This document shows, piece by piece, positions 50,893 to 50,942 of a stretch of DNA of 50,942 nucleotides (within the stretch, counting starts at the first letter, position 1; each line of letters starts with the position of its first letter). The DNA is from Pseudomonadota bacterium (GTDB taxonomy: Bacteria; Desulfobacterota; S145-22). Location: the NCBI GenBank assembly GCA_015493505.1, contig WGDA01000103.1, forward strand, positions 1 to 50,942, in the 5' to 3' direction. The notes below the pieces were generated by a model that saw nothing but the letters and a program-made list of their open reading frames with translations, had not been told where the DNA came from and ran no database searches. The position numbers and the translations under genes were made by a program.

Positions 50893-50942
50893 CATAACCT
50901 CCTCTTGCATGTCTGTCACGCGTGATTCGTTTGTCTGAATTA
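50893..50942 (-). other. Leader of ygeY with a 12-base motif shared with the ygfK leader
   Basis: The last 50 bases hold the ygeY ribosome site and TTCGTTTGTCTG (50926-50937, plus strand), identical to 43171-43182 before ygfK. No gene start is visible further upstream before the edge. Confidence 0.4.

Noticed and set aside
1-50942. tRNA or rRNA genes, CRISPR arrays, replication origin, IS elements
   Set aside because: None was seen when reading the intergenic regions on both strands.

Overview
This is a moderately GC-rich, densely packed bacterial chromosome segment of housekeeping operons plus one catabolic island. Its rimP-nusA-ylxR-infB-ylxP-rbfA-nrnA-truB-rpsO-pnp-M16-dut order, a DUF3786 protein, a sodium-pumping acyl-CoA decarboxylase, AmrS and a YgfK/SsnA/YgeY cluster suggest an anaerobic bacterium, perhaps deltaproteobacterial (Desulfobacterota-like). 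That taxonomic guess is an inference. No tRNA, rRNA, CRISPR array, IS element or phage gene was seen, and no gene-free stretch exceeds 300 bp.

Layout. 1-2876 (+): end of hrcA, then grpE and dnaK, closed by a bidirectional terminator. 2921-8509 (-): CBS-ACT protein, a matrixin-like secreted protease with an exported partner, DUF3786, rpe, rsmB, htpX. 8557-13967 (+): enolase, then a fluoride riboswitch with terminator, then two MutS-like ATPases and an exported protein. 14019-17495 (-): a methylmalonyl-CoA-decarboxylase-type Na+ pump including a 37-residue membrane subunit. 17668-20543 (+): J-domain protein, AmrS, RodZ-like HTH, glgC. 20627-25836 (-): TlpA, thioredoxin, polyprenyl synthase (apparently leaderless), HDOD protein, xerD, metallophosphoesterase. 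25848-37699 (-): the transcription/translation operon. 37816-39786 (-): a dynamin-like GTPase behind its own promoter and a second fluoride riboswitch. 39851-50892 (-): ygeY-yqeA-ygeW-xdhD-2Fe2S-ssnA-ygfK, the anaerobic purine/uric-acid-type catabolic cluster, here with a split XdhD and no FAD subunit.

The most unusual signal is the pair of fluoride (crcB-motif) riboswitches on opposite strands, 30 kb apart. Neither precedes a fluoride exporter. One sits between enolase, the classic fluoride-sensitive enzyme, and a MutS-like ATPase pair. The other controls a dynamin-like GTPase through a readable three-hairpin antitermination switch. Together they suggest a fluoride-responsive regulon of P-loop NTPases. 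The aptamer calls rest on conserved primary and secondary structure read by eye. The regulon idea is inference.
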